Shown here: piece by piece, positions 1 through 4,736 of the stretch | Position numbering within the stretch: the first letter of the stretch is position 1 | Layout of the letters: every line of letters begins with the position of its first letter | Assembly (NCBI GenBank): GCA_945868555.1 | Contig: CAMBMC010000143.1 | Span: 1 to 6,427, forward strand | DNA: 6,427 bases | DNA from: Chitinophaga pinensis | Lineage (GTDB): Bacteria; Bacteroidota; Bacteroidia; Flavobacteriales_D; Crocinitomicaceae | Direction: 5' to 3' | Position numbers and translations under genes: made by a program | Notes under the pieces: model-generated | Databases searched by the model: none | Seen by the model: the letters and a program-made list of their open reading frames with translations, nothing else | What the model was told of the DNA's origin: nothing

Positions 1-1
1 C

Positions 2-280
2 GGAGGTTTGACCTGCGACAGCGACGATTACTACAATTCAGAGCAGCATTCAAACGCCATTTACTTGCCGAAATTTGAGCGCAACAAGCCCTTATATCTT
101 GGCTTTTTTAACACAGGTGCGTATCAGGAAACAATAGGTGGATTTGGTGGATTGAAGCACTGCTTGATTCCTGAACCAAAACACATTTTGATCCAAAGAG
201 ATGAAAATGGAAAGTTACAAACCAAACTTTTTAGTGAAGAACAAACAGCCGCCGATTACCTGAAAATTTTGGGGTATTGA
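2..280 (+). CDS. speA: Biosynthetic arginine decarboxylase, C-terminal end (5'-truncated by window edge)
   Basis: This is the last 92 residues of a PLP-dependent arginine decarboxylase (fold type III, alanine racemase-like), which converts arginine to agmatine and CO2 at the start of a polyamine route. The frame is open from base 2, so the TTG at 8 is internal and the true start lies outside the window. Visible landmarks are GGLTCDSDD near the left edge, matching the family's C-terminal Cys-Asp active-site motif (compare TCDGxD in ornithine decarboxylase). FFNTGAYQETIGGFGG follows, where the GAY tyrosine corresponds to the PLP-phosphate contact. The HCLIPEPKHILI stretch after it is typical of Bacteroidota homologues as I remember them. 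No partner such as agmatinase lies downstream here. A diaminopimelate or ornithine decarboxylase is less likely because of the GGFGGLKHCLIP tail. The identification rests on motif recognition of a fragment. Confidence 0.88.
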   Translation, partial: GGLTCDSDDYYNSEQHSNAIYLPKFERNKPLYLGFFNTGAYQETIGGFGGLKHCLIPEPKHILIQRDENGKLQTKLFSEEQTAADYLKILGY

Positions 281-288
281 TTATAATG

Positions 289-307
289 AGTTATTTATCA
301 AATAACT
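289..307. repeat. Perfect inverted repeat after speA
   Basis: AGTTATTT (289-296) and AAATAACT (300-307) are exact reverse complements separated by three bases, giving an 8-bp AT-rich stem that begins 8 bases after the speA stop codon. It could fold at the end of the speA transcript. It lacks a GC-rich stem and has no T-run after it, so it is not a classical intrinsic terminator. The adjoining TAACTAGTC (303-311) also occurs inside the heptamer array (1899-1907), so this may be a decayed member of that repeat family. That link is inference from a 9-base match. Confidence 0.45.
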
Positions 308-341
308 AGTCGAGTTTCAAGGTAATATTGAACTAAATGAC

Positions 342-349
342 TATTTTTG
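342..349 (+). promoter_or_regulatory. Candidate Bacteroidota -7 promoter element before the 389 gene
   Basis: TATTTTTG is a perfect match to the Bacteroidota -7 consensus TAnnTTTG and sits about 40 bases before the ATG at 389. No clear -33 TTG lies at the expected spacing (the nearest TTG, at 328-330, is too close), so the support is the -7 box alone. The box overlaps the TTG at 347, which argues against translation starting there. Confidence 0.35.
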
Positions 350-388
350 TCCTCCGAACGTGCATTATTGTTCGCTATCAGCCCAAAG

Positions 389-760
389 ATGAAACTTGAC
401 AAAATTTTCTTAAAGACTAATTCACGATTCTCACAAGAGCTAACTGCATGGGCAGGAGATCTGAATCTTCTTGTGGATGAATTTTCTGAGAAGGGCGAAG
501 ATGCCTTAGACGGAATCGACGGATTAGTCATCTTTAGTGAAAATCAAACTGAAGATAAAGACCTTCTTGACTTGAGAGAGAAATTTGATGGTCAACAGAA
601 ACCAGTACACAAAATTGATATCAATGGCACCTTGATGGTGGGGGTGTCAAACCTCGACCTCTGGATTGAACGCAACCGCTGTAAAAAAGTCCTTTTTGTT
701 GGTAGCGATTCTCTTGTGAGTAACACAAACTTAGAAAGATACCTTTTGAGTTTGAAGTAA
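389..760 (+). CDS. Hypothetical protein, small alpha/beta protein of unknown function
   Basis: I do not recognise this 123-residue protein. The start is set at ATG 389 (MKLDKIFLKT). A longer version from TTG 347 would begin inside a perfect TAnnTTTG promoter box and is less credible. It has no signal peptide or membrane segment, so it is probably cytoplasmic. Hydrophobic strand-like stretches alternate with charged helices: KIFLK (5-9), LNLLVDEF (25-32), DGLVIFSE (44-51), VHKIDING (73-80), LMVGVSNLDLWIE (82-94) and KKVLFVGSD (99-107). This suggests a compact three-layer alpha/beta fold, loosely like TIR or flavodoxin-type domains, but no catalytic motif of either is present. It lies between speA (108 bases upstream) and the DUF6089-like gene (203 bases downstream), and its own candidate promoter suggests separate transcription. 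Codon use looks like that of its neighbours, and the reading frame is convincing though the function is unknown. Confidence 0.7.
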   Translation: MKLDKIFLKTNSRFSQELTAWAGDLNLLVDEFSEKGEDALDGIDGLVIFSENQTEDKDLLDLREKFDGQQKPVHKIDINGTLMVGVSNLDLWIERNRCKKVLFVGSDSLVSNTNLERYLLSLK

Positions 761-770
761 ACTTTCTTTA

Positions 771-805
771 GTTACTAATTACGAGTTACTAATTACTAAT
801 TACGA
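771..805. repeat. Short heptamer repeat block (5 units)
   Basis: Five consecutive 7-mers: GTTACTA, ATTACGA, GTTACTA, ATTACTA, ATTACGA. They start 10 bases after the stop of the 389-760 gene. ATTACGA is a circular shift of the GAATTAC-type unit that fills 1806-1875, and GTTACTAAT is the reverse complement of the ATTAGTAAC found in the 14-mers at 1879-1906. This is therefore a second, smaller copy of the array after DUF6089. Both period and sequence are directly visible; the function is unknown. Confidence 0.85.
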
Positions 806-963
806 ATAAGGTGATTAAACCATCAGCCTTCGAAGAATGGTCAAGTCTTGTCATCTTAAAATCTTAATATCTTGAATTCCATTTGTCCTGTAGCGCAGCG
901 GGTCTTTTGTCCTTTTGTCTGGGACTAAATGAAATTTTCTCAGTAACTTTCCGTTTCGACAAA
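806..963. other. Non-coding leader before the DUF6089-like gene
   Basis: I find no credible gene in this stretch. It holds a low-complexity section rich in ATCTTA/ATCTTG words (about 850-876), with TCAAG (841-845) and CTTGA (871-875) inverted around it. Next comes a GC-rich patch, CCTGTAGCGCAGCGGG (887-902 within one base), flanked by TTTGTCC at 882-888 and a tandem pair of CTTTTGTC (904-911, 912-919). TAACTTTC at 944-951 misses the Bacteroidota -7 consensus by its last base and has no well-spaced -33 element, so I do not call a promoter. An open frame from TTG 883 crosses the patch but encodes nothing recognisable before the signal peptide at 964. Confidence 0.6.
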
Positions 964-1791
964 ATGATTATGCTTCGAAGAATTGTATTTATTCTTTTGA
1001 TTTTGCCACTGTCAGTGCTTGGACAGCAGCAAAACTTCCGTTCTAAATCAGAGCTGGGAGTGATGTTGGGCGGGTCATTTTATACGGGTGATCTCAATCA
1101 GTTTCGCTTATTTTACAACACACATGTTGCCGGTGGTATGGTGTATCGCTACAACATCCATTCACGTTTAAGTTTTCGGGCAAATGTCCTTTTTGGTACA
1201 GTGTCGGCTTCAGATGAAGATGCAAAACTTTCGCTCCTGGTTAACCGCAATTTGAGCTTTCAATCAAATATTTATGAAGTCGCTGCTGGGGTGGAATTTA
1301 GTTATTTCCCCTTTAAGTTAGGCAGTGATAAATACAAAGGCACGGCCTATTTGTTGGCTGAAATCGGTCTTTTCCACATGAATCCTAAAGCGATGTACAA
1401 CGGTGATTGGGTGGAACTTCAGCCACTGGGCACCGAAGGACAAGGGTCGTCGCTTTCCTCGAAACGAAATTACAGCCTTACCCAGTTGTCGATACCCTTA
1501 GGTGTGGGTTGTAAGTTGTCCTTGGGAAAGCGAGCATCTCTGAGTTTAGAATATGGCATCCGCAAAACATTTACGGATTACATCGATGACGTGAAAGCCA
1601 ATACCTTTGTCGATCGAGGTGCACTTGAACTAGAAAACGGGAGTGTAGCCGCTGCCCTGGCAAACCGAAACATCAATGGCGATGACTATGGGAAACGAGG
1701 AAACGCAGTGACCAAAGACTGGTATACATTCTTCGGTGCGATGTTAACCTTCAGAATTGGTAAACCCAACCTGTGCCCGATGAACATGTAA
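964..1791 (+). CDS. DUF6089-like outer-membrane beta-barrel protein
   Basis: A 275-residue secreted protein, predicted to be an outer-membrane beta-barrel of the DUF6089 type common in Bacteroidota; its molecular role is unknown. An N-terminal signal peptide is clear: Arg5-Arg6, a hydrophobic core over residues 7-18, and likely cleavage after Gly20 (SVLG, then QQQ). The mature part alternates amphipathic strands and turns: ELGVMLGGSFYTGDLN (30-45), AGGMVYRYNIHSRLSFRANV (56-75), the NRNLSF segment (94-99), YEVAAGVEFSYF (104-115), the LFHMNPKA and LGTEGQG loops, LEYGIRKTFTDYIDDV (195-210), and a final DWYTFFGAMLTFRIG strand (252-266) before a short CPMNM tail. ATG 964 is chosen because the signal peptide starts there. 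ATG 970 is equally possible, and TTG 883 would add 27 unsupported residues. In many Bacteroidota a DUF6089 gene directly follows nadK on the same strand. Here it faces the nadK operon tail to tail, across the repeat array. Assignment is by recalled family pattern, not a search. Confidence 0.8.
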   Translation: MIMLRRIVFILLILPLSVLGQQQNFRSKSELGVMLGGSFYTGDLNQFRLFYNTHVAGGMVYRYNIHSRLSFRANVLFGTVSASDEDAKLSLLVNRNLSFQSNIYEVAAGVEFSYFPFKLGSDKYKGTAYLLAEIGLFHMNPKAMYNGDWVELQPLGTEGQGSSLSSKRNYSLTQLSIPLGVGCKLSLGKRASLSLEYGIRKTFTDYIDDVKANTFVDRGALELENGSVAAALANRNINGDDYGKRGNAVTKDWYTFFGAMLTFRIGKPNLCPMNM

Positions 1792-1805
1792 CTTTTATTA
1801 GTTAT

Positions 1806-1875
1806 GAATTACGAATTACGAATTACGAATTACGAATTACGAATTACGAATTACGAATTACGAATTACGAATTAC
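1806..1875. repeat. Tandem array of ten identical GAATTAC heptamers
   Basis: GAATTAC is repeated ten times without a single change over 70 bases, starting 15 bases after the DUF6089 stop codon (the intervening ATTAGTTAT already resembles a unit). This perfect block is the left arm of a larger array: a 28-base stretch of it is the reverse complement of 1982-2009 at 25 of 28 positions. The perfect identity suggests recent slippage or ongoing homogenisation. Heptanucleotide tandem repeats (STRR families) are known from cyanobacteria and similar ones occur in Bacteroidota, but no function is settled. Confidence 0.95.
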
Positions 1876-1878
1876 TTT

Positions 1879-1990
1879 CATTAGTAACTAATCATTAGTA
1901 ACTAGTCATTAGTAATTAGCCATTGGTAATTAGCCATTGGTAATTAGCCATTGGTAATTAGCCATTAGTAACTATCCATTGGTAATTCGT
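1879..1990. repeat. Eight tandem 14-bp units, imperfect palindromes (CATTAGTAACTAAT type)
   Basis: Eight consecutive 14-mers start at 1879, 1893, 1907, 1921, 1935, 1949, 1963 and 1977. The first is CATTAGTAACTAAT, and three identical copies of CATTGGTAATTAGC occupy 1921-1962. Each unit is two related heptamers. The first unit contains ATTAGT-A-ACTAAT, a 6-bp palindrome around one base; later units drift from this. The last unit runs into the inverted arm at 1982. Neighbouring units are the most alike, with the middle three identical, which is the pattern of local duplication. Confidence 0.93.
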
Positions 1991-2009
1991 AATTAATAAT
2001 TCGTAATTA
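1982..2009. repeat. Inverted arm of the heptamer array (GTAATTC orientation)
   Basis: GTAATTC, GTAATTA, ATAATTC and GTAATTA in succession form the reverse complement of the GAATTAC tract, with 3 mismatches in 28 to four units of that tract. The arm ends one base before the stop codon (TAA, complement of 2011-2013) of the minus-strand isomerase gene. With the tract at 1806-1875 it could form a long stem enclosing the 14-mers. It may serve as a shared transcript end for the two convergent genes; this is inferred from position and symmetry only. Confidence 0.8.
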
Positions 2010-2010
2010 T

Positions 2011-3105
2011 TTAATGTCCGTGTCCTTCGTGGCTATTGTCTAGGTTCACAATTTCGATATCGAATACCAAGTCAGCATAGGGAGGAATAGCACCTGGACG
2101 CCCCATTTTACCGTAAGCCTGGAAGTAAGGGATAATCAATTTTGCCTTACCACCTTTGCCAAGCATCGCCAAGCCTTCTTCAAATCCTGGGATCATCTTT
2201 TGATCGAGATACGTAAAATCCATAGGTGTTCCACGGTCGTATGATGCGTCGAATTGTTTGCCATCAGCGCGGAATGTACCACGATAATGAACGGACAAAT
2301 GTGTTCCTTTGACAGGCTTATCGCCGATACCCGGATTTTCAATGATGTAAACCAATCCTGATGGAGACAACTGGGCATTTGGATAGGTCTTTTTTACTTC
2401 TTGAAACATGAAGTTTTTGTATTCTTCTTCGCTCATGGCAGCGATCTTTTTGAGCTCTTCAGCACGTGCGAGTTCACCAGCCATTAATTTGTTGTACGAT
2501 GCCATGAATGCATTAGAAGCATCCCATTTTTTTGCATCTTTTCCGATTCGGATAATTTTAACTGTAGTCATTACATCATCTTGTGTAATGGCGTTTACCA
2601 CATCTTGACCTTGAATGACATGACCAAATACAGTGTGTTTACCATCCAACCATGGTGTTTCTTTGTGGGTGATAAAAAACTGACTGCCATTTGTCGCAGG
2701 GCCAGAATTGGCCATAGATAATATTCCAGGACCAGAATGCTTTAGGTCTGGATGAATTTCATCGGGGAATCGGTGCTTAGGACCTCCAGAACCCACCCCG
2801 TCTGGATCACCACCCTGAATCATGAAGTCCGCTATTACACGGTGAAACTTCAATCCATTGTAAAAAGGTGTAGTGTACTTTAGCGTATCAAAAATCGTCA
2901 ATTTACCTTCGGCCAAACCTACGAAACTTGCTACGGTCATTGGTGTTTTTTGGTATTCCAATACACACAGAATAACACCTTTTGTGGTGTTGAATTCCGC
3001 ATAAATTCCAGGTTCCAATTTCGTTTTCTTTTCTTTACCGGCCATTGTCGTTCCTGTCATAAGGACTGTTGCCAAGAGCAAAAGGGTGATGCGCATGTTT
3101 TTCAT
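2011..3105 (-). CDS. Periplasmic dual-family peptidyl-prolyl isomerase (cyclophilin-FKBP fusion)
   Basis: A 364-residue exported foldase with two prolyl isomerase domains of unrelated families. Residues 1-22 are a signal peptide (Lys2, Arg5, leucine-rich core, TTMAG) with no lipobox cysteine, so a soluble periplasmic location is expected. The cyclophilin domain is at about 34-188: FHRVIADFMIQGGDP (87-101, Arg89 equivalent to the catalytic Arg55 of human CypA), MANSGPATNGSQFFIT (131-146) and WLDGKHTVFG (152-161). A charged linker (190-245), probably helical, joins it to an FKBP domain at about 248-355: VHYRGTF (272-278), FDAS (285-288), MIPGFEEGL (304-312), AYG (330-332) and IPPYADLVFDIEI (340-352), all matching FKBP active-site elements. 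Flavobacterial cyclophilin-FKBP fusions have been described as dual-family immunophilins. The tail SHEGHGH is histidine-rich and might bind metal. The start is ATG 3105, 19 bases after the nadK stop, so the gene is the third member of the CBS-nadK operon. The ATG three codons in is an alternative start. Confidence 0.95.
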   Translation of the reverse strand: MKNMRITLLLLATVLMTGTTMAGKEKKTKLEPGIYAEFNTTKGVILCVLEYQKTPMTVASFVGLAEGKLTIFDTLKYTTPFYNGLKFHRVIADFMIQGGDPDGVGSGGPKHRFPDEIHPDLKHSGPGILSMANSGPATNGSQFFITHKETPWLDGKHTVFGHVIQGQDVVNAITQDDVMTTVKIIRIGKDAKKWDASNAFMASYNKLMAGELARAEELKKIAAMSEEEYKNFMFQEVKKTYPNAQLSPSGLVYIIENPGIGDKPVKGTHLSVHYRGTFRADGKQFDASYDRGTPMDFTYLDQKMIPGFEEGLAMLGKGGKAKLIIPYFQAYGKMGRPGAIPPYADLVFDIEIVNLDNSHEGHGH

Positions 3106-3124
3106 GTTCTATTTTATTTGTCTA

Positions 3125-4003
3125 TTAATTGCGTTTATCTATTCCCCACAACATCTTGTTTCGGATGGTGTCGAGGAAATTATTGTCTTCAAATTTAACT
3201 ACATTGATCATAAATTCCGCTTTTGTGATCAATACTTCTTCACCTTGACGAATATTTTTCGAGTTTCCATCCAAACTGATGAGGTATCTGCGCTCACGAC
3301 CTTCGATGCTCAATTTAATCGGCATGTGGTCAGGAACGACAACTGGACGCACATTTAAGTTGTGTGGTGCAATGGGAGTTAAAATATGAACTTGACATCC
3401 AGGAGTAATGATGGGACCGCCACAACTTAAATTATAGGCTGTAGAGCCTGTTGGAGTTGAAACAATTAACCCATCTGCCCAATAGGAATTGAGGTATTTG
3501 TTGTCCAAGGAGGCATGGACTGTAATCATGGATGCGGTATCGCGTTTCTGAATGGTTACCTCATTCAATGCAAAGTTGTCTTCTCCAAAAAGGTCTTCTT
3601 CGGTCTGGACACGGAGCAATGAACGCTTTTGAAATTCAAATTTCTTCTCGCGAAATTGATTCAGAGCAACTTTAATCTGTTCTTTGGATATGTTGGCCAA
3701 GAATCCAAGACGACCGGTGTTTATACCGATGATGGGCACCCCTGAGTCGCGAATAAATCCAACGGTTTTTATAAATGTACCATCGCCACCAAGGCTTATG
3801 GTTAAGTCAATGCCACTTTTGAAATCGGCATGGCTTGTAAACTCATCTATTTTTTCGGAAATCCCCCCCTTGGCAACAAGCTGCTCTTTGAGTTCTTTTT
3901 CAAGCACTGGTGTCCAACCAAAGGCTTTGAGCACTTCAAATAGTTCGTTGAAATAAACGATGCTTTGCTTGTTGACTTTCCTCCCGTAAATCGCGACGTT
4001 CAT
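3125..4003 (-). CDS. nadK: NAD kinase
   Basis: A 292-residue cytoplasmic enzyme that phosphorylates NAD to NADP with ATP, the sole route to NADP in most bacteria. The family's signatures are in order: LGGDGT (71-76, with Asp74 as the catalytic base), NTGRLGFLA (95-103), ALNEV (145-149, dinucleotide contact), DGLIVSTPTGSTAY (177-190) followed by SCGGPI (193-198), and PHNLNVRP (213-220). Length is normal for NadK and no key residue is missing. The start is ATG 4003, which lies 1 base after the TGA of the CBS-domain gene, so translational coupling is likely; no good Shine-Dalgarno sequence is visible, as is usual in Bacteroidota. The isomerase gene follows 19 bases later. The CBS-nadK pairing is common in Bacteroidota, whereas the downstream isomerase is a less usual partner in my recollection. 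Confidence 0.97.
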   Translation of the reverse strand: MNVAIYGRKVNKQSIVYFNELFEVLKAFGWTPVLEKELKEQLVAKGGISEKIDEFTSHADFKSGIDLTISLGGDGTFIKTVGFIRDSGVPIIGINTGRLGFLANISKEQIKVALNQFREKKFEFQKRSLLRVQTEEDLFGEDNFALNEVTIQKRDTASMITVHASLDNKYLNSYWADGLIVSTPTGSTAYNLSCGGPIITPGCQVHILTPIAPHNLNVRPVVVPDHMPIKLSIEGRERRYLISLDGNSKNIRQGEEVLITKAEFMINVVKFEDNNFLDTIRNKMLWGIDKRN

Positions 4004-4004
4004 A

Positions 4005-4667
4005 TCAGAATTTTAAAAATTTCATCAAGGATTCATAACGCGTTTGTATATCTTCGTCTGCCTCGCTGCGTTGAAATGATGCCTTGATGACATAGTCGTA
4101 ACGCTCGAAGGTTCGGATGATGCTTCCAAGTTCAACTTGATTGATTTTCAGGGTTACTTCGAGTTTTGTAGAATCTGGGCTGCTCATGATGTATGAACTC
4201 AAGATGCGCGCGTTGTTGCTTTCAACGATTTGAGCAATTTGCGCCATGGAGTAGTCCAAGGTGTTGACTTCAAGGACAAGGATTCCTCCAATCTCCTTGA
4301 TGCTTCCTGTATTTGCAATGAGTGACATTAAATGGTACACACTGGTGCAACCCAAGTAGGACTCGTTTTCATCCAAAATAGGCATGATGCTGATGTGAAG
4401 ATCCGACATTTTCGCCAATACCTCGTAGATATGAGCTTGTGATAAAACATAAGGCCGTGGCAGATGATCGAACAGCACATCGAGTGTTTGATCAAGATCC
4501 ATTTTATCCAATACATCGGATTCAGACAGCACGCCTACAAAATTTCCATTCTTTAGCACGGATAGGTGAGAAACCTTAAATTCATCCATCCATCGAAGGG
4601 CTTTTTCGCCTGTATCCGTATGGGTTAGTGGAGGAATTTCTTCCGTAATCAGTTCTATTGCTCTCAT
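4005..4667 (-). CDS. CBS-domain pair protein with ACT-like C-terminus
   Basis: A 220-residue cytoplasmic protein with two CBS repeats (about 1-58 and 68-118) followed by an ACT-like region (about 122-198, IGGILVLEVNTLDYSMAQIA and on, with a beta-alpha-beta-beta-alpha-beta rhythm). CBS pairs usually bind adenine nucleotides such as AMP, ATP or NAD-like ligands and act as sensors; no catalytic domain is present. The start is placed at ATG 4667, giving MRAIELITEEIPPL, where Bacteroidota homologues typically begin. A longer frame from TTG 4721 would add 18 residues, run through the divergent promoter region and overlap the candidate pdxJ -7 box. It is the first gene of the operon with nadK, whose ATG is 1 base past this stop, so a role in sensing or tuning NAD(P) supply is a reasonable but unproven guess. 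Confidence 0.88.
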   Translation of the reverse strand: MRAIELITEEIPPLTHTDTGEKALRWMDEFKVSHLSVLKNGNFVGVLSESDVLDKMDLDQTLDVLFDHLPRPYVLSQAHIYEVLAKMSDLHISIMPILDENESYLGCTSVYHLMSLIANTGSIKEIGGILVLEVNTLDYSMAQIAQIVESNNARILSSYIMSSPDSTKLEVTLKINQVELGSIIRTFERYDYVIKASFQRSEADEDIQTRYESLMKFLKF

Positions 4668-4704
4668 TCGTGAAGCCAAAGTAGTAATTAAGTTCTGAAC
4701 TTCG

Positions 4705-4712
4705 TATTTTTG
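4705..4712 (+). promoter_or_regulatory. Candidate Bacteroidota -7 promoter element for pdxJ
   Basis: TATTTTTG matches the TAnnTTTG consensus exactly and lies 24 bases before the pdxJ ATG, which would give a leader of about 15-20 bases. A -33 TTG at the expected distance is not evident. The 69-base gap 4668-4736 between the divergent CBS and pdxJ genes must hold promoters for both. On the minus strand only a one-base-short variant, TACTTTG (4679-4685 read in reverse), is seen near the CBS start. Confidence 0.4.
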
Positions 4713-4736
4713 CTCTGCCAAAAAATGTTAGGAATT

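Noticed and set aside
289..307. Intrinsic terminator of speA
   Set aside because: The 8-bp stem is perfect but purely AT-rich apart from one pair, and no T-run follows, so I list it only as an inverted repeat.
298..531. Minus-strand frame opposite the 389-760 gene
   Set aside because: It has a serine-rich, non-family-like sequence and lies antisense to a better protein frame. Other antisense frames inside nadK, pdxJ, the isomerase and the channel gene were rejected for the same reason.
888..903. tRNA-like motif GTAGCGCAGCGGG
   Set aside because: Only the D-arm-like piece is present. There is no acceptor stem pairing, anticodon arm or T-arm (GGTTCRA) in the following bases.
883..963. N-terminal extension of the DUF6089-like gene from TTG 883
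   Set aside because: It would place 27 residues before a clear signal peptide and run through the repeat-like GC patch. ATG 964 or 970 is directly at the signal peptide.
1806..2010. Possible CRISPR array
   Set aside because: The units are 7 or 14 bases, directly adjacent with no unique spacers, and no cas gene is present. It is a simple tandem repeat with an inverted arm.
4668..4721. Extension of the CBS gene from TTG 4721
   Set aside because: Family members start at the MRAIELITEEIPPL-type sequence. The extension covers the divergent promoter region with pdxJ and uses a poor start codon.
4668..4736. Riboswitch or attenuator upstream of pdxJ
   Set aside because: The gap is only 69 bases and shared with a divergent gene. 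I see no conserved aptamer core or paired stems of useful length.
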